A program made the position numbers and the translations under genes. The notes under the pieces are model-generated. The model had not been told where the DNA came from. It saw only the letters and a program-made list of their open reading frames with translations, and ran no database searches. Below are positions 28,291 to 37,139 of a stretch of 64,000 nucleotides of DNA, one piece after another. Within the stretch, counting starts at the first letter, position 1; every line of letters starts with the position of its first letter. The DNA comes from Ornithinibacillus massiliensis (GTDB lineage Bacteria > Bacillota > Bacilli > Bacillales > Amphibacillaceae), in assembly GCF_018310345.1 (NCBI RefSeq), contig NZ_JAGXBY010000003.1, positions 620,001 through 684,000 of the forward strand, written 5' to 3'.

Positions 28291-28334
28291 GAAGGTGGGC
28301 AAGTTGTTCCTAATATAAGGACAACTTATTTTTT
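28291..28334 (+). promoter_or_regulatory. Hairpin with U-run directly before the lrgA start codon
   Basis: Stem AAGTTGT.CC/GGACAACTT (28301-28310 with 28319-28327) is followed by ATTTTTT and immediately by the lrgA ATG. A Shine-Dalgarno-like GAAGGTGGG lies just 5' of the stem. It can be read as a leader terminator, or as a hairpin that brings the distant ribosome site within about eight bases of the start. Confidence 0.65.
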
Positions 28335-28739
28335 ATGAAAGGAATACGGATTATTTTACAAATAGCTATTTTATTTATGTTTTCAATTGTTGGCGATGTA
28401 CTACACAACGTATTGAATTTACCAATACCAGGTAGTATTATCGGTCTTATTCTATTATTAACTTGCTTATCTTGTAAGCTTATGCCTACTAGTTTCATAG
28501 CTGATGGGGCAGGTCTTTTACTTGCTTTACTACCTTTATTATTTATTCCCGCTATGGTCGGTATAATAAAATATCCATCATTATTCTCTATAGATGGTGG
28601 AATTCTATTTTTCATTATTATCATGAGTACTATCGTAACGATGATTGCTGCTGGATATACTAGTCAGCTCATCGAGAAAAGATCAACATCACGAAAGAAG
28701 CGAAAAAAATGCAACAAACACTTATCGCAATCAGTATAG
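28335..28739 (+). CDS. lrgA: Holin-like protein LrgA/CidA
   Basis: A 134-residue protein with four membrane segments and the family motif LPIPGSIIGLILLL at about residues 29-42. A highly basic C-terminal tail (RSTSRKKRKK) is cytoplasmic by the positive-inside rule. Members of this family influence murein hydrolase activity, cell lysis and, in Bacillus, export of pyruvate and related overflow metabolites. It overlaps lrgB by 31 bases, so the two are translated together. The start is fixed by homology, because no ordinary ribosome site lies next to the ATG. Confidence 0.9.
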   Translation: MKGIRIILQIAILFMFSIVGDVLHNVLNLPIPGSIIGLILLLTCLSCKLMPTSFIADGAGLLLALLPLLFIPAMVGIIKYPSLFSIDGGILFFIIIMSTIVTMIAAGYTSQLIEKRSTSRKKRKKCNKHLSQSV

Positions 28740-29404
28740 TCCTCCTAACAGTCGGGATTTATTTTGCTATGGTAACGATATACAAATATTTACCTTATCC
28801 TGTGTTTCTTCCAGTTCTAACGACTACAATAGTATTAGTACTACTATTGACACTTTCTCATATTTCCTATGACGAGTACATGATTGGTGGGAAATGGATT
28901 AATGCTTTACTTGGCCCTGGTGTTGTAGCACTAGCGTATCCACTCTACAAAAATCGAAGAGTACTTATTGAAAATATTCTTCCCATCGTTACTGGTGTTT
29001 TCACTGGAATGCTATTTGGAATGGTAAGTGGATTATTATTTGCTCAAGCTTTTGGCATTGGAGAAGACTTAATTTTGTCTATTCTGCCGAAGTCCATCAC
29101 TACCCCCGTTGCAATACAAATCTCATCTGGACTAGGCGGGATACCTTCCATGACTGCCGTGTTCGTCATGATTGCCGGTCTATCAGGTGTCATTTTGGGA
29201 CCTCATATTCTGAAATGGAGTCGTATCGACAGTTATCTTGGAAAGGGAATTGCTTTCGGCAGCTCCTCCCATGCCTTAGGTACTGCAAAAACATTTGAGT
29301 ATGGGGAATTAGCAGGTTCTATGAGTTCTGTTTCTATGACATTGAGTGCTGTATTTGGCACTATATTTGGTCCAATTATAGCGTGGGCTTTTCATATTTT
29401 TTAG
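28709..29404 (+). CDS. lrgB: LrgB/CidB family membrane protein
   Basis: A 231-residue protein with six to eight membrane spans. Family hallmarks LLGPGVVALAYPLY, LPKSITTPVAIQIS and GSSSHALGTAKT are all present. It acts with LrgA in the membrane, in murein hydrolase control or metabolite export. The 31-base overlap with lrgA indicates coupling; the ribosome site AAGAAGCG lies inside lrgA. A strong terminator follows at 29424. Length and motifs indicate an intact gene. Confidence 0.93.
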   Translation: MQQTLIAISIVLLTVGIYFAMVTIYKYLPYPVFLPVLTTTIVLVLLLTLSHISYDEYMIGGKWINALLGPGVVALAYPLYKNRRVLIENILPIVTGVFTGMLFGMVSGLLFAQAFGIGEDLILSILPKSITTPVAIQISSGLGGIPSMTAVFVMIAGLSGVILGPHILKWSRIDSYLGKGIAFGSSSHALGTAKTFEYGELAGSMSSVSMTLSAVFGTIFGPIIAWAFHIF

Positions 29405-29423
29405 CAGAATTTATAACATTATA

Positions 29424-29460
29424 AGGGACATGGGATACTCTTCTTCCCCATGTCCCTCTT
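29424..29460. terminator. Terminator between lrgB and the 197-residue gene
   Basis: An 11-bp stem AGGGACATGGG/CCCATGTCCCT (29424-29434 with 29447-29457), convergent position, short T-rich tail. Confidence 0.75.
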
Positions 29461-29461
29461 A

Positions 29462-30055
29462 CTATAACAAGTCCTTACCTTCTCGCCACCTTCTGCTCAT
29501 ATATTTCTCCGACTCTCCCGTATTAGCATTTATATAAAATATCTCCTTAACTAGCTCACTTTTCACTGCTACTTTCCATAACGGCAAATAATTTAAGGAG
29601 ATTTCTCTGATTTCGTGTTTTGGCTTCTTTAATACATAAGAACGATTTATTTGTTTCTGCTGTACATCCCTTACATAGTTTACTGCACTATGTTCATCTG
29701 GAATCCTAACAGATACCAGGTAATCCGGTTCCACCTCTTCCCTTGTTAATGGTGGTACCTTAGAAAACACCCCTCTATAGCCTGAAACCCCATCTACAAA
29801 AATAAGATTCGGTGTTCTTCTCGGAGGAAATGGTGGGCGTTCTGCAATGACAATTGTTTTCGCAATGTAAAAGGGATGATAGATCAGTTTCTTTTCTGTA
29901 GTATAGTCGATTAAATGTTTTATAGTTATAGACTTATTGAATTTTTGCCCTAGTCCAAGACTTTTATAAATATATTGGTAGAGTTCCACTTCACTTATCC
30001 TATTTTCCGTTCCAACTCGTTGGATTGATCTTCTTTTGTTTTCTATTGCATGCAT
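29462..30055 (-). CDS. Hypothetical protein, 197 residues, linked to a sodium symporter
   Basis: No family recognised. It is soluble, without membrane spans or signal peptide, basic at the N-terminus (NKRRSIQR). A central block carries IAERPPFPPRRTPN and ends near VSVRIPDE. It lies 18 bases downstream of the symporter gene on the same strand and ends at a terminator, so it is almost certainly the third gene of that operon. That suggests a role in regulating or accompanying symporter function. No catalytic residues can be proposed. Confidence 0.65.
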   Translation of the reverse strand: MHAIENKRRSIQRVGTENRISEVELYQYIYKSLGLGQKFNKSITIKHLIDYTTEKKLIYHPFYIAKTIVIAERPPFPPRRTPNLIFVDGVSGYRGVFSKVPPLTREEVEPDYLVSVRIPDEHSAVNYVRDVQQKQINRSYVLKKPKHEIREISLNYLPLWKVAVKSELVKEIFYINANTGESEKYMSRRWREGKDLL

Positions 30056-30073
30056 GATTCATCACCCTCTTCA

Positions 30074-31510
30074 CTAGTTTAAATGACCATGATAGTAATC
30101 CACTCGGTCTTGTATGTCCTTCGCTGGTGGTTTCGTCATTAAGCTAACGATAACGGTTAAAAGTAATGATACAGGCGCACCAATTATAGGTTCTGCATTG
30201 GTAGGGAGCCATTGCCCAATAATAAGAATCAAAAAGGTGATTGCTCCTCCTACCATCCCGACAAGAGCCCCTGTTGTATTTGCTCGTTTCCACCAAAGTC
30301 CTAGTACTAGTGGGAATCCGAAAGAGGATAATAAGAATCCGCCGACCCAACCAACCATGATAGCTATCAACCCTGGTGGATCAATCGCAATAATGACACC
30401 GACAACACTTGCAATAATCATAACGACAAGTCCTAACCCCGTGACAAATCGTTCTGATGCCCGTTTATTAATATGTCCTTTGTATATATCATGTGCTATC
30501 CCTGCGGATATGGCCAATAGCATGGCGTCCGCAGAGGACATAATTGCTGCCATAAGCCCTGCCAGCATAATTCCACCCAAAATCGGCGGCAAATAATGTT
30601 CCACAACAGAAACAAAAATCATATCACTTCTATCTAACGATTCAATAATTCCTAAACTTGCGCCAGCAGATGTCACCATGAAGCCTGATATAAATAATGT
30701 TAAATATAATAAACATGCCCACATAGCAGAACGCCGAGCAGTTCTGGCATCACGAGAAGCAAAATTACGCATGACGACAGATGGCGAAATGATGCCAAAC
30801 CATAGAAATGCAATAAATAGACCGAAATAGGACATCCAAGGCTGTGTAATATCTCCAAATGTCGGGCTCACTGCGAGAGCATCACTAATTAAGGAACTAA
30901 GGCCACTATGATCAACTAAAATAAATCCAGCAAGTACGACAATTCCTACCAGCATAATCGCACCTTGTAAAAGATCCGTATAGGTAATAGCCCACATCCC
31001 ACCTAATGCCGCATATATAGTAAAGCCCAATCCAAGTACGATAACGGCCGTTGTATAATCTATTCCGAGTACATAGGAGCCGATAAGACCAGATGCTGTT
31101 AACTGTGGTACCATATAAAAAGTCATTCCAATTACAACAATAACAGCGGAAACAATTTGGACTGATTTTCCATATCGTTGGTTAAAAAAATCTGGCATCG
31201 TTTTCGCACCAGAACGGCGAATTTGTCCTGAAATTAAAAACATCGCAAACGGCATAATTGCAATAACACCAAATGCATACGTAAAAAAGTAAGGTACTCC
31301 TAAAGCAACCCCAGATCCAACTGCCCCCATCAAAGAACTAGAGCTAGCTACTGCAGCAAAAATAGCAAATGCGCCAACAAAAGTATTGATACTTTGTCCA
31401 GCAGTAAAATAATCACTTTCCGATCGCCGTGCTCTTCGGTAAAAGTAAATACCAATCACAGTAATAACAATTAAATAAATAAAAAGAATAATAGCTTCTG
31501 TAGTTCGCAT
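30074..31510 (-). CDS. Sodium:solute symporter family protein
   Basis: About 478 residues with 12-13 membrane spans, of the SSS (TC 2.A.21) type. Family patterns include the sodium-site region near the N-terminus (SDYFTAGQSINTFVGAFAIFA), GMTFYMVPQLTASG, and the central AALGGMWAITYTDLLQG motif. The ATG at 31510 follows GGAGGGG. A 74-residue two-span protein precedes it by only about a dozen bases and a hypothetical gene follows, so all three form one operon. The solute is unknown; a short-chain carboxylate, amino acid or osmolyte is possible. Confidence 0.9.
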   Translation of the reverse strand: MRTTEAIILFIYLIVITVIGIYFYRRARRSESDYFTAGQSINTFVGAFAIFAAVASSSSLMGAVGSGVALGVPYFFTYAFGVIAIMPFAMFLISGQIRRSGAKTMPDFFNQRYGKSVQIVSAVIVVIGMTFYMVPQLTASGLIGSYVLGIDYTTAVIVLGLGFTIYAALGGMWAITYTDLLQGAIMLVGIVVLAGFILVDHSGLSSLISDALAVSPTFGDITQPWMSYFGLFIAFLWFGIISPSVVMRNFASRDARTARRSAMWACLLYLTLFISGFMVTSAGASLGIIESLDRSDMIFVSVVEHYLPPILGGIMLAGLMAAIMSSADAMLLAISAGIAHDIYKGHINKRASERFVTGLGLVVMIIASVVGVIIAIDPPGLIAIMVGWVGGFLLSSFGFPLVLGLWWKRANTTGALVGMVGGAITFLILIIGQWLPTNAEPIIGAPVSLLLTVIVSLMTKPPAKDIQDRVDYYHGHLN

Positions 31511-31522
31511 CACTATCCCCTC

Positions 31523-31747
31523 CTATCCTAATCTATTTTTCTCCCTCTCTCGCTTTTCAATCCAAAGACAATAAATAATCGCTAATAAAAACCAGAAGAA
31601 TAAACCGATAAACATCAACCATCCAACCAAAGAAATCCCAGCAACATAAATGTCTGTCGGCCACCAGATGAATACAAAGCCTGCATAGAGAACTAATACT
31701 ATCGTTAAGATAAACCCTGGGTCTTTAAATTTAGAGTTAGATGCCAT
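31523..31747 (-). CDS. Small two-span membrane protein, probable symporter accessory subunit
   Basis: 74 residues with two membrane helices (about residues 11-29 and 36-62) joined by a short loop, and a charged C-terminus (EKREREKNRLG). It lies directly upstream of the sodium:solute symporter with a strong ribosome site (CAGGAGGTG). Small two-span proteins encoded before SSS transporters (as with YhdT before PanF or YjcH before ActP) are common, which supports an accessory-subunit role by position only. Confidence 0.75.
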   Translation of the reverse strand: MASNSKFKDPGFILTIVLVLYAGFVFIWWPTDIYVAGISLVGWLMFIGLFFWFLLAIIYCLWIEKREREKNRLG

Positions 31748-31881
31748 TTTTACACCTCCTGTTTTTGATTTATAAAACTTGTCTTATCTACAAGAGTATG
31801 TGAAAGGATAGTGGATTATTCCGAGAGTTTATGCGGGGAGTTGCTTTTAAGTCTTGACGTTAGGTTCTAATTAGAAAGTAA

Positions 31882-31921
31882 AAATGGCTCTAATCATCAA
31901 AATCAATGATTCGAACCATTT
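31882..31921 (-). terminator. Terminator downstream of the YhgE-like gene
   Basis: An imperfect 15-bp stem (31882-31896 with 31907-31921, a few mismatches) with five T on the minus strand, about 110 bases after the permease stop. Confidence 0.6.
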
Positions 31922-32027
31922 ATTAGTGTATTTCTCATTAATAGCAAAGTAGAAAATATCCTATTAATAAAACTATAGGGTTAAACTATTGGATATAAAG
32001 TGCAAACATATCTCAACTTTTCAATTA

Positions 32028-33221
32028 TTAACTCTCAGTCGTTCTAATTGGCTGTAATCTCTTCCATAAATGTTGGATTATTTTTCCAAAAATTGTTACA
32101 ACCAGAAGAGAAGCAATAATGATACTTAAATACTTCATATCTAACAATACATTACCTCCACCATAAATTAGACTGAAATAGCTATTCACCCCATATGTCG
32201 CTGGAAGTAAATCACCAAGTCCCTGATAAAAAGAAGACAATAATTCACGTGGGACAATAGCTCCTGAACTAACTAATTGTGATGCGGTTAAGGCAATATT
32301 GAAAATCATACCGATATTCCCAAATAACATGACGAAAACTTGAGATAAGGTTAAAAAGCTAAACATTAACAGTGCTTGAAAGCCCCATAGAACGAAGAAG
32401 TTTTGATTGATATCAATGTGAAACAAATACATTAAGCAAACGGTTAATAGTGATACACCAATTGCTACAAGTACATTAATTATTTGTCTCCCTATAAAAA
32501 GGGATGATTTACTATGCATGGTCGTTAATTTTCCTTCTGATAATTGTAGATGTTGGCTAACCAGCATAGCACCAATATAGGAAGCCAATACAATTAACAA
32601 CGGTACCATCGTTGGAGCAAATCCTTCTTTATCATTGATTTTCATAACATTTTCATGAATACTAGGATTACTACTGCTTTGCAGTATATCAATTAATTGA
32701 CTTGTAACTTGTTCTACCACATGTTTATTTTCTGACTGCTCTGCTAGCATTTGAGGTACGTGGTCTGCTATTTGAATTTTTATTGCTTGTTGTACCTGCT
32801 GATTTACTTGCCCTGTTATATTACCTGCTATTTTCTCCATCATTTGTTTGGTTAAAGTTGCTGTAGACTGATTAATATAATAGTCTATACTAGCATTTTC
32901 ATTTGCTAGTATATTTTCGGTTAATTGATTAGGAAAATGAATTAGCATATTAATATTTCGATCATCCAATTCTTTTTGGGCAAGGTGTAAGTTACTATAC
33001 TTTGTTATCTGAAACAGATTGCCTTGTTCTAATTGTTCTACGATTTCCTCTCCATAACCGATATCATCATTAATAATTCCTATCTTAAATTGATCTGTTC
33101 GATCATATACACCATCATAGGCTGTTAGCCAAATGAAGACAAATATTAATTGGAATGCAATAGCCGCTGCAATTCCTATTAGGGTTTCTTTTTGTTTAAA
33201 AAAGCTATTAAGTACATTCAT
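32028..33221 (-). CDS. YhgE/Pip-like ABC-2 type membrane protein
   Basis: 397 residues. One N-terminal membrane span (about 18-36), a large extracytoplasmic domain to about residue 205, then five C-terminal spans. This is the architecture of short YhgE/Pip or ABC-2 permease-like proteins. It carries no ATPase, and none is adjacent. The start is ATG behind AGGAGGTAG. It lies just downstream of a TetR-type gene, with a 12-bp palindrome 24 bases before its start that matches the TetR operator candidate. It is probably an envelope exporter induced by the TetR ligand; substrate unknown. Confidence 0.75.
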   Translation of the reverse strand: MNVLNSFFKQKETLIGIAAAIAFQLIFVFIWLTAYDGVYDRTDQFKIGIINDDIGYGEEIVEQLEQGNLFQITKYSNLHLAQKELDDRNINMLIHFPNQLTENILANENASIDYYINQSTATLTKQMMEKIAGNITGQVNQQVQQAIKIQIADHVPQMLAEQSENKHVVEQVTSQLIDILQSSSNPSIHENVMKINDKEGFAPTMVPLLIVLASYIGAMLVSQHLQLSEGKLTTMHSKSSLFIGRQIINVLVAIGVSLLTVCLMYLFHIDINQNFFVLWGFQALLMFSFLTLSQVFVMLFGNIGMIFNIALTASQLVSSGAIVPRELLSSFYQGLGDLLPATYGVNSYFSLIYGGGNVLLDMKYLSIIIASLLVVTIFGKIIQHLWKRLQPIRTTES

Positions 33222-33244
33222 AATTACTACCTCCTCTTAGTATA

Positions 33245-33256
33245 GCAAGTACTTGC
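33245..33256. promoter_or_regulatory. Candidate TetR operator upstream of the YhgE-like gene
   Basis: GCAAGTACTTGC, a perfect 12-bp palindrome built from the same half-sites (GCAAGT/ACTTGC) as the copy at 33874. It lies between the TetR stop and the permease start. Confidence 0.6.
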
Positions 33257-33276
33257 TTGCATGGGGCGTAAAAAAA

Positions 33277-33852
33277 TTATTGAAGTGATTGGATAAAAAA
33301 TTCTATGTTTTTTTCAATGAAATCATCAATTGAATATTCTTTTTTACCTGGATTAATCCTCGTTCTCATTAATGAATAGCCAAAATTAATAAAAACAAAA
33401 TTTGTCGCGATAATAGAAGGATCTACTCTTTTTATTTTTCCCTCTTCCATCATCTTTGTAAAATAATTCTCTAATAGATCAATATACTTTTGGGGAATAT
33501 GTTTGATTAATTCGTCCAATTCTGGGAATTCACTTGATTCCTTAATACTTAATAAGATAACGGATTTCTTTTTCTCTAGTAAAGACTGATATTCTCTAAC
33601 TAACATTTTTAAATCTTGTTCAAGTTCCCATGTCATTTTTTCTTCTAATGTATTTTCGAGCAAGTCAACGAATGCATATTTTTGAATAGCTGCTTCCACA
33701 ATACCCTTCTTATTTCCAAAATGACGGAATAATGTAACCTCGTTTACCGCTGCTCTTTCCGCTATTTCTCTAGTCGTTGCTCCCTTATACCCTTTTTCGC
33801 TAATAAGTTCTACTGCTGCTTCAATAATTTTATCCTTTGTGGATCGACTCAA
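33277..33852 (-). CDS. TetR/AcrR family regulator
   Basis: About 191 residues. The N-terminal helix-turn-helix carries SEKGYKGATTREIAERA, with the recognition helix in NEVTLFRHFGNKKG, and a helical ligand-binding domain follows. The start is TTG at 33852, eight bases behind GGAGGG; the longer frame from an ATG at 33885 would run into the operator. Palindromes with shared half-sites flank the gene on both sides, so it likely represses itself and the YhgE-like permease. The ligand is unknown. Confidence 0.88.
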   Translation of the reverse strand: MSRSTKDKIIEAAVELISEKGYKGATTREIAERAAVNEVTLFRHFGNKKGIVEAAIQKYAFVDLLENTLEEKMTWELEQDLKMLVREYQSLLEKKKSVILLSIKESSEFPELDELIKHIPQKYIDLLENYFTKMMEEGKIKRVDPSIIATNFVFINFGYSLMRTRINPGKKEYSIDDFIEKNIEFFIQSLQ

Positions 33853-33873
33853 ATTAAGTTCCCTCCAAATTTT

Positions 33874-33889
33874 GCAAGTAATCACTTGC
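33874..33889. promoter_or_regulatory. Candidate TetR operator upstream of the tetR-type gene
   Basis: GCAAGTAATCACTTGC: inverted 6-bp half-sites GCAAGT/ACTTGC with a 4-base spacer, 22 bases before the TTG start. It shares half-sites with the palindrome at 33245. Confidence 0.6.
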
Positions 33890-34212
33890 TTACTATTATA
33901 AAAACAGTCCGTGTTCCTGTCAATGACTATTTAACTTCTTGTTCGATTATTGTATGTATTAATTCAAGAATGAAGTAGCTTATTATTATAACATTACCTA
34001 CTAGAAGTAACAGCAAGCAAATACTATTTTTCGCACGTTCACCTTTTAATAGCCTGTTTAAGTAGTCTTATTAATATAAACAAACTTGAAATTAGTGTAT
34101 TTAGAGAGTTAGTTACTTACAAATTTATCCAGCAAAAAAAGCACTAATAATAAATCCTACTAAGGTCATTCTATTAAAGAACTAAATCCCATAATAAAGG
34201 AGGAAAAATGCT

Positions 34213-34401
34213 ATGCCTAAAACAACAGGTGTACACGAAACGTTAGAATTACATGAATTGCTAACGTTTAAGAACCTTTGCCTTACGAAATCAACAGCTA
34301 TGAATGCACTTGCTCAAGATGACGAGCTAAAGCAATTACTGACACAAACAACGCAAATGGATAGGCAAAGTATCCAAACATTACAAGGATTCTTATCATA
34401 G
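34213..34401 (+). CDS. Small spore-coat-associated protein (partner of CotF)
   Basis: 62 residues, helical and soluble, beginning MPKTTGVHETLELHELLTFK. This pattern is found in short proteins encoded immediately before CotF-type genes and resembles the N-terminal half of CotF-family four-helix proteins. The ATG follows AAAGGAGG. It lies 13 bases upstream of the CotF gene, so both form one operon. Expected location is the spore coat; expression late in sporulation is inferred from family, not from a recognised sigma-K promoter. Confidence 0.75.
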   Translation: MPKTTGVHETLELHELLTFKNLCLTKSTAMNALAQDDELKQLLTQTTQMDRQSIQTLQGFLS

Positions 34402-34414
34402 GAGGAGAGATAAA

Positions 34415-34714
34415 ATGACTGGAATGATTCAAAACATGGCAGGAATGGGTGGAATGACAGACCAAGTAATTGCAACAGATTTACTTATTTCTGCTAAGAC
34501 AGGAATTAAGAATTACGCAGCAGCAATAACGGAAACTGCCACTCCGGAAATTAGAGAAGCACTAAGAGAACAATTGATTATGGCAATTGAATCACACGAA
34601 AAAATCACAAACTACATGATTTCCAAAGGCTATTATCATCCCGGAAACATGAATGAGCAATTATCGGTTGATATGCAGACAACGCAAACAGCCCTAAACT
34701 TACCTCAACAATAA
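34415..34714 (+). CDS. CotF-family spore coat protein
   Basis: 99 residues. The Met/Gly-rich N-terminus (MTGMIQNMAGMGGM) is followed by the CotF domain (DQVIATDLLISAKTGIKNYA) and ends in the YYHPGNMNEQL motif typical of the family. This is direct support for an endospore-forming host. A strong site (AGGAGGAG) precedes the ATG, and a terminator follows within 30-60 bases. It is the second gene of a two-gene coat operon. Confidence 0.88.
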   Translation: MTGMIQNMAGMGGMTDQVIATDLLISAKTGIKNYAAAITETATPEIREALREQLIMAIESHEKITNYMISKGYYHPGNMNEQLSVDMQTTQTALNLPQQ

Positions 34715-34741
34715 CGTTAAGAGACAAACTAAACTCGCTTT

Positions 34742-34772
34742 AAAAGGTCCGCTCTAAGAGTTGGACCTTTTC
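34742..34772 (+). terminator. Terminator after the CotF operon
   Basis: Stem AAAGGTCC/GGACCTTT (34743-34750 with 34763-34770), a 12-base loop and a short T-rich tail. Confidence 0.75.
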
Positions 34773-34958
34773 AGCCCCCTCATCAAGTCACCGAATATTC
34801 CCCTCTCCTTATATCGTTTTATTTACATTTTAATATACAGCCTCTTTCTATACTAAATAATTTTCTATGCTAAATAAATTTCTATACTTTTTGTTGTACA
34901 AGCACTCCTCCGTGAATAGAAATAAATAGATAGTTTAATCACGTAAGGAGTGTTCACT

Positions 34959-35582
34959 TTGGGTACCTTTTTTAGCTATATTCTATTAGGCCTATCCCTC
35001 GCAGCACCAATTGGACCAGTTAATGCTGCACAATTAGACCGGGGTATTAAGGGAGGGTTTTTTCCCGCTTGGTTTGTTGGACTTGGAGCTATTACTGCCG
35101 ATGCATTTTATATGTTAATCGTTTATTTAGGAATCGTTCATATTGTTGAGATACCATTTGTACAAACATTCTTATGGTTATTTGGTGGATTTGTCTTAAT
35201 TTATACCGGTGTAGAAAGCATGTTAAGTGCAAAGGATATAAAGGCTGACAACAATAGAAATAAAGAACCCTTACATCAATCTTTCATTGCCGGGTTTATC
35301 ATGTCCATAACTAATCCATTAACTATCCTATTTTGGTTAGGGATATATGGGTCCGTACTCGCTAAAACTGCATCTAGTTACGGACTCCAATCCTTAATAA
35401 TTTATAGCTGTGCTATCTTTATCGGATTATTAGCATGGGACATAGCCATGGCAGCAGTTTCAAGTAGTTTTCGAAAAATATTAAACCATCAAGTACTTAC
35501 AGGCATTGCAATTATTTCTGGTTTAGCCTTAATTGGCTTTGGACTTTACTTTGGATGGCAAGGGGTTTTACTGTTAATATAA
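34959..35582 (+). CDS. LysE/RhtB family translocator
   Basis: About 207 residues with six membrane segments. The N-terminal LysE signature (LAAPIGPVNAAQLDRGI) and the mid-protein SITNPLTILFWLGIY are diagnostic. The start is taken as TTG at about 34959, eight bases behind AAGGAG; the GTG three codons upstream touches the ribosome site and is unlikely. It would export an amino acid or derivative; the substrate is not readable. It is convergent with the amino acid permease gene, separated by only two bases, so the transcripts probably overlap. Confidence 0.85.
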   Translation: MGTFFSYILLGLSLAAPIGPVNAAQLDRGIKGGFFPAWFVGLGAITADAFYMLIVYLGIVHIVEIPFVQTFLWLFGGFVLIYTGVESMLSAKDIKADNNRNKEPLHQSFIAGFIMSITNPLTILFWLGIYGSVLAKTASSYGLQSLIIYSCAIFIGLLAWDIAMAAVSSSFRKILNHQVLTGIAIISGLALIGFGLYFGWQGVLLLI

Positions 35583-35584
35583 GA

Positions 35585-36904
35585 TTAGTGTTCTTGGTCT
35601 TTTTTCCACTTTTTATTCATAAAGAATGCAACTAAACCAATAAGACTAACAATCCCTAGACTAATGAAGAATCCAGGACGGTTTGTTTTATCAAGCAATG
35701 TACCACTGACACCAGCTAATAATAATGCAATACCGAGATAATATTTTATATTTTCTTTCAGGTCTACTTCTCTTAACCTTCGAGCAGATAGAATAATAAA
35801 TGACCAGTTGTACAGTAGCATTAGACCCGCCCCAGTTGTGATAAAGGCATATATTTTTTCTGGTAATACCAGAGACATAATAATAGATGCTACGATTCCT
35901 GCTATGAGTAAACCTAGCGCTGGAATTGGTATAACTAATTTACCCTTCTTAGCGAATAAGGACGGTGCATCGTTGTCCTCAGCTAATGAAACTAGAATAG
36001 TCGTAACACCATAGAATGATGCAACCATAGTAGAGAAGCCTGCAATAATTATTGCACCATTAAAGATATGGGGAATAATGTTGAGATCAAAGTCCTTTAA
36101 TGAATCAATAAATGGACTTTTTTCTGTATTAAACGCATCCCAAGGCATTAGGATGATTGCCAATGCCAAGGCAATCGTGTAAATTGTGACTAAGGATAAG
36201 ATCATTATTTTCCCAGCTTTTGGTGCTTCTTTTGGTTGTTTTAATTGGACTGCCATAAGGCCCATTACCTCTATTCCTCCAAATGCATAGAATGCAAAAA
36301 TGAGACTGGACCAAAATCCCATCCATCCTTTAGGAAAGAATTCATTTAAGCCGTTCGGTATATGTAACTTATTTACACCTTCAAAAAAACCAAACACATA
36401 GGCACCAGCTATCACGATAAACATGAGAATTGCCGCTATTTTCATAACTGCAAATATATTCTCGATTTTACTTAGTTTCGTTGCACCCACTAATAAAACA
36501 GCTAAACCTAGCACAGCATATCCAAGTGAAAATAACCACATAGGGATATTGGGAAACCAGAATCGCGAAAATATCGACAATGCTGTAAGTTGACTTCCCA
36601 TAATTAAAATCTCGGAAAACCAATACATCCAGCCAATACTAAAACCGGCCCATCGTCCATATGCCTGTTTAGCATAGGTCCGAAAAGCACCCTTCTTTGG
36701 ATGACTGGCAGTCAGGATAGCTAGAGCATCGTAGATAATATAGGTCGCAATCCCAGCCAAAATAATACCAATGACAAAAGATGGACCACCTTGTTTAATC
36801 CCTATACTAGATCCTAAAAAGAAACCCGTTCCAATTGTACAACCTACTCCAAATAACGATAATTGCCACCACTTCATTTTCTTTTCTTCATTAGACTGAG
36901 CCAT
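35585..36904 (-). CDS. APC-superfamily amino acid permease
   Basis: About 439 residues with twelve membrane spans. The N-terminus (WWQLSLFGVGCTIGTGFFLG) is the classic amino acid transporter first span with its unwound GxG region. The GIEVMGLMAVQLKQPKEAP segment is typical of AAT/YbgF-like members. The start is ATG at 36904 behind GGAGGT; the 25 upstream in-frame residues lack a site. It is monocistronic and convergent with the LysE gene. Substrate unknown. Confidence 0.9.
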   Translation of the reverse strand: MAQSNEEKKMKWWQLSLFGVGCTIGTGFFLGSSIGIKQGGPSFVIGIILAGIATYIIYDALAILTASHPKKGAFRTYAKQAYGRWAGFSIGWMYWFSEILIMGSQLTALSIFSRFWFPNIPMWLFSLGYAVLGLAVLLVGATKLSKIENIFAVMKIAAILMFIVIAGAYVFGFFEGVNKLHIPNGLNEFFPKGWMGFWSSLIFAFYAFGGIEVMGLMAVQLKQPKEAPKAGKIMILSLVTIYTIALALAIILMPWDAFNTEKSPFIDSLKDFDLNIIPHIFNGAIIIAGFSTMVASFYGVTTILVSLAEDNDAPSLFAKKGKLVIPIPALGLLIAGIVASIIMSLVLPEKIYAFITTGAGLMLLYNWSFIILSARRLREVDLKENIKYYLGIALLLAGVSGTLLDKTNRPGFFISLGIVSLIGLVAFFMNKKWKKDQEH

Positions 36905-37139
36905 GTCGTACCTCCTCAAATACCCACTATTTAAAATGCCCCACAACACAGAAATAAATTTAGTATTTTTTCTAGTCATTACCTAGCAACTTTAGTAAGG
37001 AGAATTGAATTTAATGTGCCACAAAGGAGATATTCCATGCTTTTTTGGTTAATACGTATAAACTGTGGTATAAAACGCCCATTTTCATTTAGTTAAATCA
37101 CCCAACCTATATAACTGAATAAATTATAGGAGGTTGGAG

